A stretch of 64,000 nucleotides of DNA from Penium margaritaceum. Its lineage: Eukaryota; Streptophyta; Zygnematophyceae; Desmidiales; Peniaceae. Both the position numbers and the translations under genes were made by a program. The notes beneath the pieces are model-generated. The model saw only the letters and a list, made by a program, of their open reading frames with translations, did no database searches and had not been told where the DNA came from. Positions 34,963 through 50,245 of the stretch are shown one piece after another (the first letter of the stretch is position 1; every line of letters begins with the position of its first letter). Location of the stretch: assembly GCA_023375785.1 (NCBI GenBank), contig SZWC01000580.1, positions 227,621-291,620 of the forward strand, written 5' to 3'.

Positions 34963-37739
34963 ACATATGCCTACTTTGGTTGGTCATCGTGCATGGTATC
35001 TACACCGTGCCACAACGTATTGAAGGTCCTTGTGCTTGCTAGCTGATACCTGGTGTTCCCAAACCATTGTCTCCCCCTCTGACCATTTGTGAGTCCTATT
35101 ACGAGTTGTCAATGCTGACCACACACAGCGGATTTCTTTGGTCAAATGCAGTACATATGCATACTTTGGTTTGTTACTGTACATGGTTACCATGCCGTGT
35201 CATTATGTATCGAAGGTCTTTGTGCTTTCTTGTTGACAGCTAGTGTTCCCAAACCATTGTTAGCCCCCTCTGACTATCTGTGACCCTTGGTGTTAGTTGT
35301 CAATGTTGACCACCTGAAGTAAAATTCTTTGTTAATGGTCAGTGACACATGCATACTTTGGTTGGTCACTCTGCATTGTAGCCATGCTGTGCCACTACAT
35401 ATGGAAGGTATTTGTACTTGCTAGTCCATAACTGGTACTCACAAACCATTATATTCCACCCTGACCATTTGTGACTCGTGTTATGAGTTGTCAAGGTTTA
35501 CCACACTTAGTGCCATTATTTGATCATGGTCAGTGACATATGCCTACTTTGGTTGGTCATCGTGGATGGTATCCACACTGTGCCACAACGTATTCAAGCT
35601 CCTTGTGCTTCCTTTTTGATACTTGGTGGTCCCAAACCTTTGTTTACCCCTCTGACCATTTGTGACTTGTATTATGAGTTGTCAACGTTCACCACACACA
35701 GCAGATTTCTTCGGTCAAGGGCAGTACATATGCCTACTTTGGTCGGTCATTGTGCATGGTAGCCACACCGTGCTAGTACTAATTGAAGGGCGCTGTACTT
35801 GCTAGTTGGAAACTGATATTCCCAAACCATTGTTCCCCCCTCTGACCATTTGTGACTTATGTTATGGTTGGTGAACGTTGACCATCCATATTGAAATTCT
35901 TTGGTCATGGTCAGTGACATGTGCCTATTTTGGTTGTTTGGTGTGCATAGTAGCCACACCGTGCCACTACGTATTGAAGTTATTTGTCCTTTCTAGTCCA
36001 TGCATATTGTTCCCAAACCATTGTCTCTCCCTTTGACCATTTGTGACTCGTGTTATGAGTTGTCAATGTTGACCACACATACTGGATTTCTTCAGTCATA
36101 GTCAGAGACGTATTCATCCTCTGGTTGGTCACTGTGCACGCTAGCCAACCCGTGCCACTTCTTGTTGAAATTCTTCGTACTTGCTGGTTGACAACTAGTG
36201 TTCCCAATCCATTGTTTCCCCCTCTCACCATTTGTGACTCGTGTTATGAGTTTTCATTATTGACCACACGCTGTGAAATTCGTTTGGTCATGGTTAGTGA
36301 CATATGCCTACTTTGGTTAGTCACTATACATGGTTACCACGGCATGGTACCACGTATTAAAGGTATTTGTGCTTTCTGGTTAATAGCCACTGTTCCCAAA
36401 CAATTTTTATCCCCCTTTGACTATATGTGTCTCATGTTATGAGTTGTCAGCGCTGACCACACGAAGTGAAATTGGTTGGTCATGGTCAGTGACATATGCA
36501 TACTTTGGTTGGTCACTATACATGTTAGCCACTACATATTGAAGGAATTTGTACTTGCTACGCGATAACTAGTATTCACAAGCCATTGTCTTCCACTCTG
36601 ATCAGTTGTGACTCGTGTTATGACCTGTCAAAGTTTACCACACTTCTTGACATTATTTGGTCATGGTCAGTGACATATGCCTACATTGGTTGGTCATCGT
36701 GCATGGTATCCACACCGTGCCACAACTTGTTGAAGGTCCTTGTGCTTGCTAGTTGATACCTGATGTTCCCAGACAATTGGGTCCGCCTCTGACCATTTGT
36801 GACTCGTGTTTTGCGTTATCAACGTTGACCACACACTCTGAAACCTTTTTGGTCATGGTTAGTGACATATGCCTACTTTGGTTTGTCATTGTACATGGTT
36901 ACCATGTCATGTCACTACGTATCAAAGGTCTTTGTGCTTTCTTGTTGATAGATAGTGTTCCCAAACCATTGCTACCCCTTCCGGATATACATGAATCGTG
37001 TTGTGAGTTGTCAAATTTGACCACATGAAGTAAAATTCTTTGTTCATGGTCAGTGACATATGCATACATTGGTTGGTCACTGTGCATTATAGCCACACAG
37101 CGCCACTACATATTGAAGGTATTTGTACTTTCTAGTTAATAACTAGTATCGAGAAACCATTATCTTCCACTCTGACCATTTGTTAATCGTGTTATGAGTC
37201 GTCAAAATGTACCACACATGGTGACATTATTTGGTCATGGCTAGTGACATATGCCTACTTTGGTTGGTCATCGTGCATGGTATCCACACGGTGCCAAAAC
37301 TTATTGCAGCTCCTTGTGCTTGCTAGTTGATACTTGGTGTTCCCAAACCATTGTTTCCCCCTCTTACCATTTGTGACTCGTGTTATGAGTTGTCAACGTT
37401 GACCAAACACATCGGATTTCTTTGGTCAAAGGCAGTACACATGCCTACTTTGGTCGGTCATTGTGCATGGTAGCCACACCGTGCTACCACTGACTGATGG
37501 TCATTGTACTTGCTAGTTGGTATCTAGTATTCCCAAACCATTGTTTCCCCCTCTGACAATTCGTGAACCATATTATGGGTTGTGAACGTTGACCACACAT
37601 AGTAAAATCATTTAGTCATGGTAAGTGGCACATGCCTAATCTGGTTGGTCATTGTGCATGGTAGCCACACCGTTCCACTGTTTGTTTAAATTCTTTTGCT
37701 TGCTAGTCAATAAATACCAAAAGGTTTCTCCCTTTGACA

Positions 37740-38257
37740 CCAGGTCGGTTTTTGTTGATTTGTTATGCGTAGATGCCTTCACTGGAATACTCCCTCCCAC
37801 CCCCCTAGAGGGATGTTTTGTAGACGACCTGGAGGACAGATTTGCGACCGCATTATGACACCCCCTCCTCTACCCCCCTCCCCCCCACTGCTTACTCTCG
37901 ACGGCAGAGTTCAGGTATCACAACACGCCCCCCCCCCTCCCAGGTCGTGGGCCTATTCTATATTGCGCGTACGAGGATTCGCACCCAGGATCTACCGCTC
38001 CAGTATCTAACTCTATAAGCACTAAGCCAGCGCACATGGTGTTCATATGATGTCCAAATGACATTATAAGGGTTCCTATGGGTAAAGGGCATAAACTAGG
38101 GGGATGTAAGATAAGATGGTAGTTTTCAAAAGTATGAATGATAACAAAGTTAGTTTAATCATAACAGGATTGACGCAGATGAAATTTCAAATTTTGCAAC
38201 TTTGAGCTTGAATAACTCCTCAACCATTGCTCCGATTGACTAGCCGTAAGAATGAAA
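37740..38257 (-). repeat. Array spacer, copy 5 (complete, 518 bp)
   Basis: The same module, with longer C tracts (37,861-37,889 and 37,928-37,942). Both flanks are as usual (shortened J left, G right at 38,258). It is more diverged than copies 2-4, for instance ATTCGCACC in box B and AACAGGATTGACGC in the tail, an indel shared with copy 6. No gene is seen. Confidence 0.87.
37971..38035 (-). promoter_or_regulatory. tRNA-like Pol III box A/box B pair, spacer copy 5
   Basis: On the minus strand box A is TGGCTTAGTGC (38,019-38,029). Box B is GGTGCGAATCC (37,975-37,985). Box B differs from the other copies but keeps the CGAATCC core. Confidence 0.55.
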
Positions 38258-41200
38258 GTTGACTACACACAGTGAAACTCTTTTTATGATATTCAATGAC
38301 ACAAGCATACTTTGGTTGGTCATTGTGCACGGTAGCCACACCGTGCCACCACTTATCGAAGGTCTTTATTCTTGCTAGTCGATACCGAGTATTCCCAAAC
38401 CATTGTTTCTCCCTCCGCCTATTTTTTACTTGTATGATGAGTTTTGAACGTTGACCACACACACAAAACTTCTTTGGTCATGATAAGTGATGTATGCCTA
38501 CTTGGGTAGGTCACCGTGCACGGTAGCCACACCGTGCCAATACATAGGAAAAATATTTGTACTTGCTAGAAGATACATAGTTTTTTTAAACCATTTTTTT
38601 CCCCTCTGACCATTGGTGACTCATGTTATGGTTTGTGAACGTTGACCACCCTTATTGAAATTCTTTGGTCATGGTTAGTGACATATGCCTAGTTTGGTTT
38701 GTCACTGTACGTGGTTACCACGCCGTGTCACTACGTATTGAAGGTCTTTGTGCTTTCTAGTTGATAGCTAGTGATCCAAACCATTGTTACCCCCTCTGAC
38801 TATCAGTGACTCGTGTTGTGAGATGTCAACGCTGACCACTGGAAGTTGAATTCGTTGTTCATGGTCAGTGATATATGCATACTTTGGTTGGTCTCTGTGC
38901 AGTGTAGCCACACTGTGCCACTACATATTGAAGGTATTTGTACTTGCTAGTCAATAACTAGTATTCACAAACCATTATCTTCCACCCTGACCATTTGTGA
39001 CTCGTGTTATGAGTTTTCAGGGTTTACCACACTAAGTGCCATTATTTGGTTATGGTCAGTGACATATGCATACTTTGGTTGGTCATTGTCCATGGTATCC
39101 ACACTGTGCCACAACGTATTGAAGCTCCTCTTGCTTCCTATTTGATACTTGGTGTTCCGAAACCATTGTTTTCCCTTCTGACCATTTGTGACTCGTTTTA
39201 TGAGTTGTCACCGTTGACCACACACAGCGGATTTCTTTGGTCAAAGGCAGTACATGTGCCTACTTTGTGTTATTGTGCATGGTAGCCCCACCGTGCTACT
39301 ACTGATTGAAGGGCGTTGTACTTGCTAGTTGAAAACTGATATTCCCAAACCATTTTTCCCCCCTCTGACCATTTGTGACTCGTGTTATGGTTGGTACACG
39401 TTGACCATCCATATTGAAATTCTTTGGTCATGGTCAGTGACATATGCCTGGTTTGGTTGTTTGGTGTTCATAGTAGCCACACCGTGCCACTACGTATTGA
39501 AGTTATTTGTCCTTTTCTAGTCCATTCATAGGGTTCCCAGACCATTGTCTCTCCCTCTGACCATTTGTGACTCGTGTTATGAGTTGTCAATGTTGACCAC
39601 GCATAGTGGATTTATTCAGTCATAGTCAGTGACGTATTCATCCTTTGGTTGGTCACTATGCACGCTAGCCAAACAGTGCCACTTCTTGTTGAAATTCTTC
39701 ATACTTGCTACTTGAGAACTAGTGTTCCCAATCCATTGTTGCCCCATCCCACCATTTGTGACTCGTGTTATGAGTTTTCAATGTTGACCACACACTGTGA
39801 AAAACGTTTGGTCATGGTTAGTGACATATGCCTCCTTTGGGTAGTCACTGTACATGGTTACCACGCCATGTTTCTACATATTAAGGGTATTTGTGCTTTC
39901 TGCTTAATAGCTAGTGTTCCCAAACCATTGTTATTCCCCTTTGACTGTATGTGACTCGTGTTGTGAGTTGTCAACGCTGACCACATGAAGTGAATTTTGT
40001 TGGTCATGGTCTGTGACATATGCATACTTTGGTTCGTCACTATGCATGGTAGCCACGCTGTGCCACTACGTATTGAAGGTTTTTTTCCTTGCTAGTCAAT
40101 ACCTAGTATTCACGAACCATTGTCTTTCACTCTGAGCATTTGTAACTTGTGTTATGAGCTTTCAAAAATTACCACACTTATTGACTTTATTTAGTAATTG
40201 TCAGTGACACATGCCTACTTTGGTTGGTCATCGTGCATTGCATCCACACAGTGCCACAACGTGTTGAAGGTCCTTGTGCTTGCTAATTGATACCTGATGT
40301 TCCCATACCATTGGTTCCGCCTCTGACCATTTGTGACTCGTGTTATGAGTTGTCAATGTTGACCACACATAGTGGACTTCTTCGGTCATAGTCAGTGACA
40401 TATGCATCCTTTGGTTGGTCACCGTGCACGCTAGCCACAGCATGCCACTCCTTGTTGAAATCTTTCTACTTGCTAGTTGAAAACTAGTGTTTCCACCCCA
40501 TGGTCTCTCCCACTGACCATTTGTGACTCGTGTTATGAGTTTTCAACGATGACCAAACAATGTGAAATCTGTTTGGTCATGGTTTGTGACACATGCCTAC
40601 TTTGGTTTGTCACTGTACATGGTTACAATGCCCTGTCATTACGTATTGAAGGTCTTTGTGCTTTCTTGTTGACAGCTAGTATTCCCAAACCATTGTTAGC
40701 CCCCTCTGACTATCTGTGACCCGTGTTGTGAGTTGTAGACGTTCACCACATGAAGCGAAATTCTTTGTTCATGGTCAGTGACATTTGCATACTTTGGTTG
40801 GTCACTGTGCATTGTAGCAACACTGTGCCACTACAAATTGAGGGTATTTGTACTTGCTAGTCGATAACTAGTATTCACAGATCATTAGCTTCCACACGGA
40901 CCATTCGTGACACGTGCTATGAGTTGTCAAGGTCTACCACACATAGTGCCATTGTTTGGTCATGGTCATTGACATATGCCTGTTTTGGTTGGTCATCTTG
41001 CATGGTATCCACACATCGACACAACGCATTGAAGCTCCTTGTGCTCACTATTTGATACTTGGTGTTCTCAAACCATTGTTTCCTCCCTCTGACCATTTGT
41101 GAATCGTATTATGAGTTGTCAACGGTGACCACACACAGCGGATTTCTTTGGTCAAAGGCTGTACATATGCCTACTTTTGTCGGTCATTGCGCATGGTAGC

Positions 41201-44200
41201 CACACCGTGCTACTCTTGACGGAAGGTCATTGTAATTGCCAGTTGAGAACTGATAATCCCATAGTATTGTTTCATCCCCTTACCGTTTGTGACTCGTGTT
41301 ATGGTTGGTCAACGTTGACCACCCATGTTGGAATTTTGTGGTCATGGCCAGTGACATATTCCTAGTTTGGTTGTTTGGTGTGCATAGTAGCCACACTGTG
41401 CCACTACGTATTGAAGTTCTTTGTCCTTACAAGTTGATACATAGGATTCCCAAACCATTGTCTCTCCCTCTGACTATCTGTGACTCGTGTTATGAGTTTT
41501 CAATGTTGACCACACATTGTGGACCTCTTCGGGTATAGTCAGTAACATATGCATCCTTTGGTTGGTCACTGTGCACGCTAGACACACCGTGCCACTACTT
41601 GTTGAAAATATTTCTACTTGCTAGCTGATAACTAGTGTTTCCAACCCATGGTCTCTCCCACTGACCATTTTTGATTCATGTTATGAGTCGTCAACGTTGA
41701 CCACACACTGTGAAATCCGTTTGGTCATGGTTTGTGACGTATGCCTACTTTGGTTTATCACTGTACATGGTTACCACGCCATGTCACTACGTATCGAATG
41801 TCTTTGTGCTTTCTAGTTGATATTTAGTGTTCGCAAACCATTGTTACCCCCTCTGACTATCAGTGACTCGTGTTGTGGGTTGTCAACACTGACCACATAA
41901 AGTGAAATTCGTTGGTCATGGTCAGTGACATATGCATACTTTGGTTGGTCACTGTGCATGGTAGCCACGTAGTGCCACTACATATTGAAGGTATTTGTAC
42001 TTGCTAGTTGATAACTAGTATTCACATACCATTTTATTCCACCCTGACCATTTGTGACTCGTGTTATGAGTTGTCAAGTTTTACCACACTAAGTGACATT
42101 ATTTTGTCATGGTCAGTGACATATGCTTACTTTGGTTGGTCATCGTGCATGGTATCCACACCGTGCCACAACTTATTGAAGGTCCTCGTGCTTTCTAGTT
42201 GATACCTGGTGTTCCCAAACCATTGTCTCTGCCTCTGACCATTCGTGACTCCTATTGTGGGTCGTCAATGCTGACCACACACAGCGGATTTCTTTGTTCA
42301 AAGATAGTACATATGCCTACTTTAGTTGGTCATTGTGCATGGTAGCCACACCGTGCTTATACTGATTGAAGGTCGCTGTACTTGCTAGTTGAGAACTGAT
42401 ATTGACAGACCATTGTTTGCCCCTCTTATCCTTTGTGACCCGTGTTATGGTTGGTGAATGTTGACCACCCATATTGAAATCCTTTCATCATGGTCGATGA
42501 CATATGCCTAGTTTGGTTTTTTGGTGTGCATAGTAGCCACACTGTGCCACTATGTATTGAAGTTCTTTTTCCTTTCTAGTCAATGCATAGGGTTCTCAAA
42601 TCATTGTCTCTCCCTCTGACCATTTGTGAATCGTGTTATGAGTTGTCAATGTTGACCATACATAGTGGACTTCTTTGGTCAAAGTCAGTGACCTGTGCAT
42701 CCTTTGGTTGGTCACTGTGCACGCTAGCTACACCGTGCCACTACTTGTTGAAAATCTTTCTACTTGCTAGTTGATAACTAGTGTTCCCATCACATGGTTA
42801 GCCTCTCTGACCATTTGTGACTCATGTTATGGGTTGTGAATGTTGATCACCCTTATCGAAATTCTTTGGTCATGGTTAGTGATATATGCGTAGCTTGATT
42901 TGTCACTGTACGTGGTTACCACGCCGTGTCACTACGTATTGAAGGTATTTGAGCTTTCTAGTTGAAAGCTAGTGTTCCCAAACCATTGTTACTCCCTGTG
43001 ACTATGAGTGACTTGTGTTGTGAGTTGTCAACGCTGAGCACATGAAGTGAAATTCTTTGTGCATGGCCAGTGACATATGCATAGTTTGGTTGGTAACTGT
43101 GCATTGTAGCCACACTGTGCCACTACACATTGAAGGAATTTGTACTTGCTAGTCAATAACTAGTATTCACAAACCATTATCTTCCACCCTAACCATTTGT
43201 GACTCGTGTTATGAGTTGTCAAGGTTTACCGCACTTAGTGCCATTATTTGGTCATGGTATGTGACATATGCCTACTTAGGTTGGTCATCGTACATGGTAT
43301 CCACACCGTGCCACAACTTATTGAAGGTCATTGTGACTGCTAGTTGATACCTGGTGTTCCCAAACCATTGTCTCCCCGTGTGACCATTCGTGACTCCTAT
43401 TACGAGTTGTCAATGCTGACTACACACAATGGATATCTTTGGTCAAAGGTAGTACACATGCCTACTTACGTCGGTCATCACGCATGGTAGCCACACTGTG
43501 CTTATACTGATTGAAGGTCGCTGTACTTTCTAGTTGAGAGCTGATATTCACAGACCATTCTTTCCCCCTCTCACCCTTTGTGACTCGTGTTATGGTTGGT
43601 GAATGTTGACCACCCATATTGAAAATTGTTCACCATGGTCGGTGACATATGCCTAGTTTGGTTTTTTGGTGTGCATAGTAGCGACACCGTGCCACTACGT
43701 ATTGAAATTATTTATCCTTTCTAGTCGATACATAGGGTTCCCATATCATTGTCTCTCCCTCTGACCATATGTGACTCGTGTTATGAGTTGTCAATGATAA
43801 TCATACATCGGTAACTTCTTCAGTCATAGTCAGTTACGTGTGCATCCTTTGGTTGGTCACTGTGCATGCTAGCTACACCGTGCCATGACTTGTTGAACAT
43901 CTTTCTACTTGCTAGTTGATAACTAGTGTTCCCAATCCATGTTTTCCCCCTCTGACCATTGGTGACTCATGTTATGGGTTGTGAATGTTGACCACCCTTA
44001 TTGAAATTCTTTGGTCATGGTTAGTGACATATGCCTACTTTGGGTTGTCACTATACGTGGTTACCAAGCCGTGTCACTATATATTGAAGGTCTTTGTGCT
44101 TTCTAGTTGATGGCTAAAGTTTCCAAACCATTGTTACCCCCTCTGAATATCAGTGACTCGTGTTGTGAGTTGTCAACGCTGAGCACATGAAGTGATATTC

Positions 44201-47200
44201 TTTGATCATGGTCAGTGACATATGCATACTTTGGTTGGTCACTATGCATTGTAGCCACACTGTGCCACTACATATTTAAAGTATTTGTACTTGCTAGTCG
44301 ACAACTAGTATTCACAAACCATTATCTTCCACCCTGACCATTTGTGACTCCTGTTATGAGTTGTCAAGGTTTACCACACTTACTGCCATTCTTTGGTCAT
44401 GGTCAGTGTCATATGCCTACTTAGGTTGGTCAGCGTGCATGGTATCCACACTGTGCCACAACGTATTGAAGCTCCTTGTGCTTGCTATTTGATGCTTGGT
44501 TTTCCTAACCCATTGTTTCCCCCTCTGACCATTTGTGACTCGTATTGTGAATTGTCAACGTTGACCACGCACTGCGGATTTCTTTGGTCAAAGGCAGTAC
44601 ATATGCCTCCTTTGGTCGGTCATTCTGCATGGTAGCCACACCGTGCTACTACTGACTGAGGGTCCTTGTACTTGCTAGTTGAGAACTGATATCCCCATAG
44701 CATTTTTTCCTCCCCTCACCGTTTCTGACTCATGTTATGGTTGGTCAATGTTGACCACCCATATTGAAATTATCTGGTCATGGTCAGTGACATATGCCTA
44801 GTTTGGTTGTTTGGTGTGCATAGTAGCCACACCGTGGCACTACGTATTGAAGTTCTTTATCCTTTCTAGTTGATACATAGGGTTCCCAACCCATTCTCTC
44901 TCCCTCTGACCATTTGTGACTCGTGTTATGAGTTGTCAATGTTGACCACACATAGTGGACTTCTTCGGTCATAGTCAGTGACATATGCATCCTTTGGTTG
45001 GTCAATGTGCACGCTAGCCACACCATGCCACGACTTGCAGAAAATCTTTCTACTTGCTAGTTGATAACTAGTGTTCCCAACCCATGGTCTCGCCCACTGA
45101 CCATTTGTGACTCGTTTTATGAGTTTTCAACGTTGATCACACACTGTGAAATCCGTTTGGTCATGGTTTGTGACACATGCCTACTTTGGTTTGTCACTGT
45201 ACATGGTTACCACGCTATGTCATTACGTATCGAAGGTCTACGTGCTTGCTTGTTGACAGCTAGTGTTCCCAAACCATTGTTAGCCCCCTCTGACTATCCG
45301 TGACCCGTGTTGTGAGTTGTAAATGTTGACCACGTGAAGTGAAGTTCTTTGTTCATGGTCAGTGACATATGCATACTTTGGTTGGTCACTGTGCATTGTA
45401 GGCACACTGTGCCACTACATATTGATGGTATCTGTACTTGCTAGTCAATAACTAGTATGCACAACTCATTATCTTCCACCCTGACCATTTGTGAATCGTG
45501 TTATGAGCTGTCAAGGTTTACCACACTTAGTGCTTTTATTTGGTTATGGTCATTGACATATGCCTACATTGGTTGGTCATCGTGCATGGTATCCACACTG
45601 TGCCACAACGTATTGAAGCTTCTTGTGCTTGCTATTTGATACTTGGTGTTCCCAAACCATCGTTTACCCCTCTGACCATTTGTGACTCGTATTATGAGCT
45701 GTCAATGTTGACCACACACAGCGGATTTATTTGGTCAAAGGTTGTACATATGCCTACTTTGGTCGGTCATTGTGCATGGTAGTCACACTGTGCTACTAAT
45801 GACTGAAGGTCATTTTAGTTGCTAGATAAGAATTGATATTCCCATAGCATTGTTTCCACCCCCTACTTTCTGCGACTCGTGTTATGATTGGTCAACGTTG
45901 ACCACCCATGTTGAAATTCTTTGGTCATGGTCAGTGACATATGCTCAGTTTGGTTGTTTGGTGTGCATAATAGCCACACTGTGCCACTACGTATTGAAGT
46001 TCTTTGTCCTTTCTAGTTGATACATAGGGTTCCCAAACCATTGTCTCTCCTTCTGACAGTTTGTGACTCGTGTTTTGAGTTTTCAATGTTGACCACACAT
46101 CGTGGACTTCTTCAGTTATAGTCAGAGACATATGCATCCTTTGGTTGGTCACTGTGCACGCTAGCCATACCATGCCACTACTTGTTGAAAATATTTCTAC
46201 TTGCTAGTTGATAATTGTTGTTCTTAACCCATGGATTCCCTCACTAACTATTTGTGACTCGTGCTATGAGTTTTCAACATTGACCACACACTGTGAAATC
46301 CGTTTGGTCATGGTTTGTGACAGATGCCTGCTTTGGTTTGTCACTGTACATGGTTACCATGCCATGTCACTACATATCGAACCTCTTTGTGCTTTCTATT
46401 TGATAGCTAGTGTTCCTAAACCATTGTTACCCCCTCGGACTATCAGTGACTCCTGTTGTGAGTTGTAAGTGTTGACCACATGAAGTGAAATTCTTTGTTC
46501 ATGGTCAATGACATATGCATACTTTGGTTGGTCAATGTGCATTCTAGCCACACTGTGCCACTACATATTGAAGGTATTTGTAAATGCTAGTTGATAACTA
46601 GTATTCACAAACCATTGTCTTCCACCCTGACCATTTGCGACTCGTGTTATGAGCTGTCAAGGTTTACCACACTTAGTGCCATTATTTGGTCATGGTCAGT
46701 GACATATGCCTACTTTGGTTGGTCATCGTGCATGGTATCCACACCGTGCCACAACGTATTGAAGCTCCTTGTGCTTGCTTTTTTATACCTGGTGTTCCCN
46801 CATTATCTTCCACCCTGACCATTTGTGACTCGTGTTATGAGTTGTCAAGGTTTACCACACTTAGTGCCATTATTTGGTCATGGTCAGTGACATATGCCTA
46901 CTTTGGTTGGTCATCGTGCATGGTATCCACACCGTGCCACAACGTATTGAAGCTCCTTGTGCTTGCTTTTTTATACCTGGTGTTCCCAAACCATTGTTTC
47001 CCCCTCTGACCATTTGTGACTCGTATTATGAGTTGTCAATGTTGACCACATACAGCAGATTTCTGTTGTCAAAGGCAGTACATATGCCTACTTTGGTCGG
47101 TCATTGTGCATGGTAGCCACACCGTGCTACTAATTACTGACGGTTTTTGTACTTGCTAGTTGAGAACTGATATTCCCATAGCATCGTTTCCTCCCCTGAC

Positions 47201-50200
47201 CGTTTTGGACTCATGTTATGGTTGGTCAACGTTGACCACCCATCTTAAAATTATTTCATCATGGTTAGTGACATATGCCTAGTTTGGTTGTTTGGTGTGC
47301 ATGCTAGCCACACCGTGCCACTACGCATTGAAGTTCCTTGTCCTTTCTAGTGGATACATATGGTTCCCAAACCATTGTCTCTCCCTCTTACCATTTGTGA
47401 TTCGTGTTGTGAGTTGTCAATGGTGACCACACATAGTGTACTCCTTCGGTTATGGTCAGTGACATATGCATCCTTTGGTTGGTCACCGTGCACGCTAGCC
47501 ACACCGTGCCACTACTTGTTGAAAATCTTTCTACTTGCTAGTTGATAACTAGTGTTCCCAACTCATGGTTTCCTCCACTGACCAGTTGTGACTCATGTTA
47601 TGAGTTTTCAACGTTGACCACAGACTGTGAAATCCGTTTGGTCATGGTTTGTGAAACATGCCTACTTTGGTTTGCTACTTTACATGGTTACCACACCGTG
47701 TCAGTATGTATCGAAGGTCTTTGTGCTTTTTTGTTGACAGCTAGTGTTCCCAAACCATTGTTAGCCCCATCTGACTATCTGTGACCCGTGTTGTGAGTTG
47801 TAAATGTTGACCACCTAAGGTGAAAATCTTTCTTCATGAGCAGTGACATATGCCTACTTTGGTTGGTCATCGTGCATGGTATCCACACTGTGCCAAAACA
47901 TATTGAAGCTCCTTGTGCTTCCTATTTTATACTTGGTGTTCCCAAACCATTCTTTCCCCCTCTAACCATTTGTGACTCGTATTATGAGTTGTCAACGTTG
48001 ACCACACACAGCGGATTTCTTTGGTCAAATACAGTACATATGCCTACTTTGGTCGGTCATTGTGCATGGTAGCCACACCGTGCTACTACTCATTGAAGGG
48101 CGTTGTACTTGCTAGTTGGAAACTGATATTCCCGAACCATTGTTCCCCCCTCTGACCATTTGTGACTCGTGTTATGGTTGGTGAACGTTGACCATCCATA
48201 TTGAAATTCTTTGGTCATGGTCAGTGACATATGCCTACTTTGGTCGGTCATTGTGCATGGTAGCCACACCGTGCCACTACGTAATGAAGTTATTTGTCCT
48301 TTCTAGTCCATGCATAGGGTTCCCAAACCATTGTCTTTCCCTCTGACCATTTGTGACTCGTGTTATGAGTTGTCAATGTTGACCACGCATACTAGATTTA
48401 TTCGGTCATAGTCAGTGACGTATTCAACCCTTGGTTGGTCACTGTGCACGCTAGCCAAACCGTGCCACTTCTTGTTGAAATTCTTTGTACCTTCTGGTTG
48501 ACAACTAGTGTTCCCAATCCATTGTTTGCCCCTCTCCCCATTTGTGACTCGTGTTATGAATTTTCAATATTGACCACACACTGTGAAATTCGTTTGGTCA
48601 TGGTTACTGACATATGCCTACTTTGGTTTGTCATTGTACATTGTTACCACGCCATGTCACTACATACTAAAGGTATTTGAGCTTTTCAGTTAATAGCTAG
48701 TGTTCCCAAACCATTTTTACCACCATTTGACTATATGTGTATCGTGTTGTGAGTTGTCAACACTGACCATATGAAGTGAAATTTATTGGTCATTGTCAGT
48801 GACATATGCATACTTTGGTTGGTCACTGTGCATGGTAGCCACGCTGGGCCACTACATATTGAAGGTATTTGTACTTGCTACTCGATAACTATTATTCACA
48901 AACCATTGTCTTCCAATCTGACCATTTGTGACTTGTGTTATGAGCTGTCAAAGTTTACCACACGTATTGACATTCGGTGGTCATGGTCAGTGACATATGC
49001 CTACTTTCGTTGGTCATCGTGCGTGGTATCCACACCGTGCTACAACTTGTTGACGGTCCTTGTGCTTGCTATTTGATACGTGATGTTCCCAGACCTTTGG
49101 CTCCGCATCTGACCATTTGTGACTCGTGTTATGAGTTGTGAATGTTGACCACACATGGTGGACTTCTTCGGTCATAGTCAGTGACATATGCATCCTTTGG
49201 TTGGTCACTGTGCACGCTAGCCACACCGTGCCAGTACTTGTTGAAAATCTTTCTACTTGCTAGTAAATAACTAGTGTTCCCAACCCATTGTTTCCCCCCT
49301 GACCATTTGTGACTCCTATTTTGCGTTTTCAACGTTGACCACACACTCTGAAATCCGTTTGGTCATGGTTTTTGACATATGCCTACTTTGGTTTATCATT
49401 GTACATGGTTACATCGTCGCGTCACTACGTATCAAAGGTCTCTGTGCTTTCTTGTTGATAGATAGTGTTCCTAAAGCATTGTTACCCTCTCTGAATATCT
49501 ATGACTTGTGTTGTGAGTTGTCAACATTGACCACATGAAGTGAAATTCTTTGTTCATGGTCTGTGCCATATGCATATTTTTGGTTGGTCACTGTGCATTG
49601 TAGCCAAAATGTGCCACTACATATTGAAGGTATTTGTACTTTATAGTCGATAACTAGTATTGAGAAACCATTATCTTCCACTCTGACCATTTATGACTCG
49701 TGTTATGAGTTGTCAAAGTGTACCGCACATGGTGACATTATTTGGTCATGGTCAGTGACATATGCCTACTTTGGTTCGTCATCGTGCTAGGTATCCACAC
49801 CGTGCCAAAACGCATTGCAGCTCCTTGTGCTTGCTAGTTGATACTTGGTGTTCCCAAACCATTGTTTCCTCCTCAGACCATTTGTGACTCGTTTTGTGAG
49901 TTGTCAACGTTGATCACACACAGCGGATTTCTTTGGTCAAAGGCAGTACACATGCCTACTTTGGTGGGTCATTGTGCATGGTAGCCACACCATGCTACTA
50001 CTGAGTGAAGGTCATTGTGCTTGCTAGTTGGTACCTAGTATTCCCAAACCATTGTTTCCCCCTCTGATAATTCGTGACCCATATTATGGGTTGTGAACGT
50101 TGACCACACATAGTAAAAATATTTGGTCATGGTAAGTGGCACATGCCTAATCTGGCTGGTCATTGTGCATGGTGGCCACACCGTTCCACTACTTGTTTAA

Positions 50201-50245
50201 ATTAGTTGTACTTGCTGGTCAATAAAAAGGTTTCTCCCTTTGAAA
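38258..50245. repeat. Satellite block 5 (about 63 monomers)
   Basis: 12 kb of satellite starting with G and H and ending with J. HOR order is recognisable (A starts near 45.12, 46.27 and 47.60 kb) but less regular than in blocks 4 and 6. A single N at 46,800 adds an apparent extra monomer. A third D/E haplotype (GATTGAAGGGCGTTGTAC with GTTGACCATCCATATTG) occurs at 39.3 and 48.1 kb, as it does at 32.5 and 35.8 kb. No gene is seen. Confidence 0.92.
46613..46987. other. Probable assembly seam: duplicated 187 bp around a single N
   Basis: 46,613-46,799 and 46,801-46,987 match along their whole 187-bp length except three bases near the left end, and are separated by one N at 46,800. The left copy stops at GTGTTCCC and the right one starts at CATTATCTTCC. 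The HOR spacing over this point is about 187 bp too long. This looks like two overlapping contig ends joined without merging. Confidence 0.8.

Larger units (their letters stand above)
19569..37739. repeat. Satellite block 4 (about 95 monomers, longest spacer-free stretch)
   Basis: 18.2 kb of satellite without a spacer. It opens with G and H, has the most regular HOR run of the window (21,089-30,057), and then becomes irregular from 30.3 to 37.7 kb. Two places carry the monomers that normally flank a spacer but lack the spacer (30,306-30,645 and about 34,370-34,500), so at least one spacer has probably been lost. The longest open frame, about 170 codons near 29.3-29.8 kb, is the usual satellite frame extended by chance. 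No gene is seen. Confidence 0.92.
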
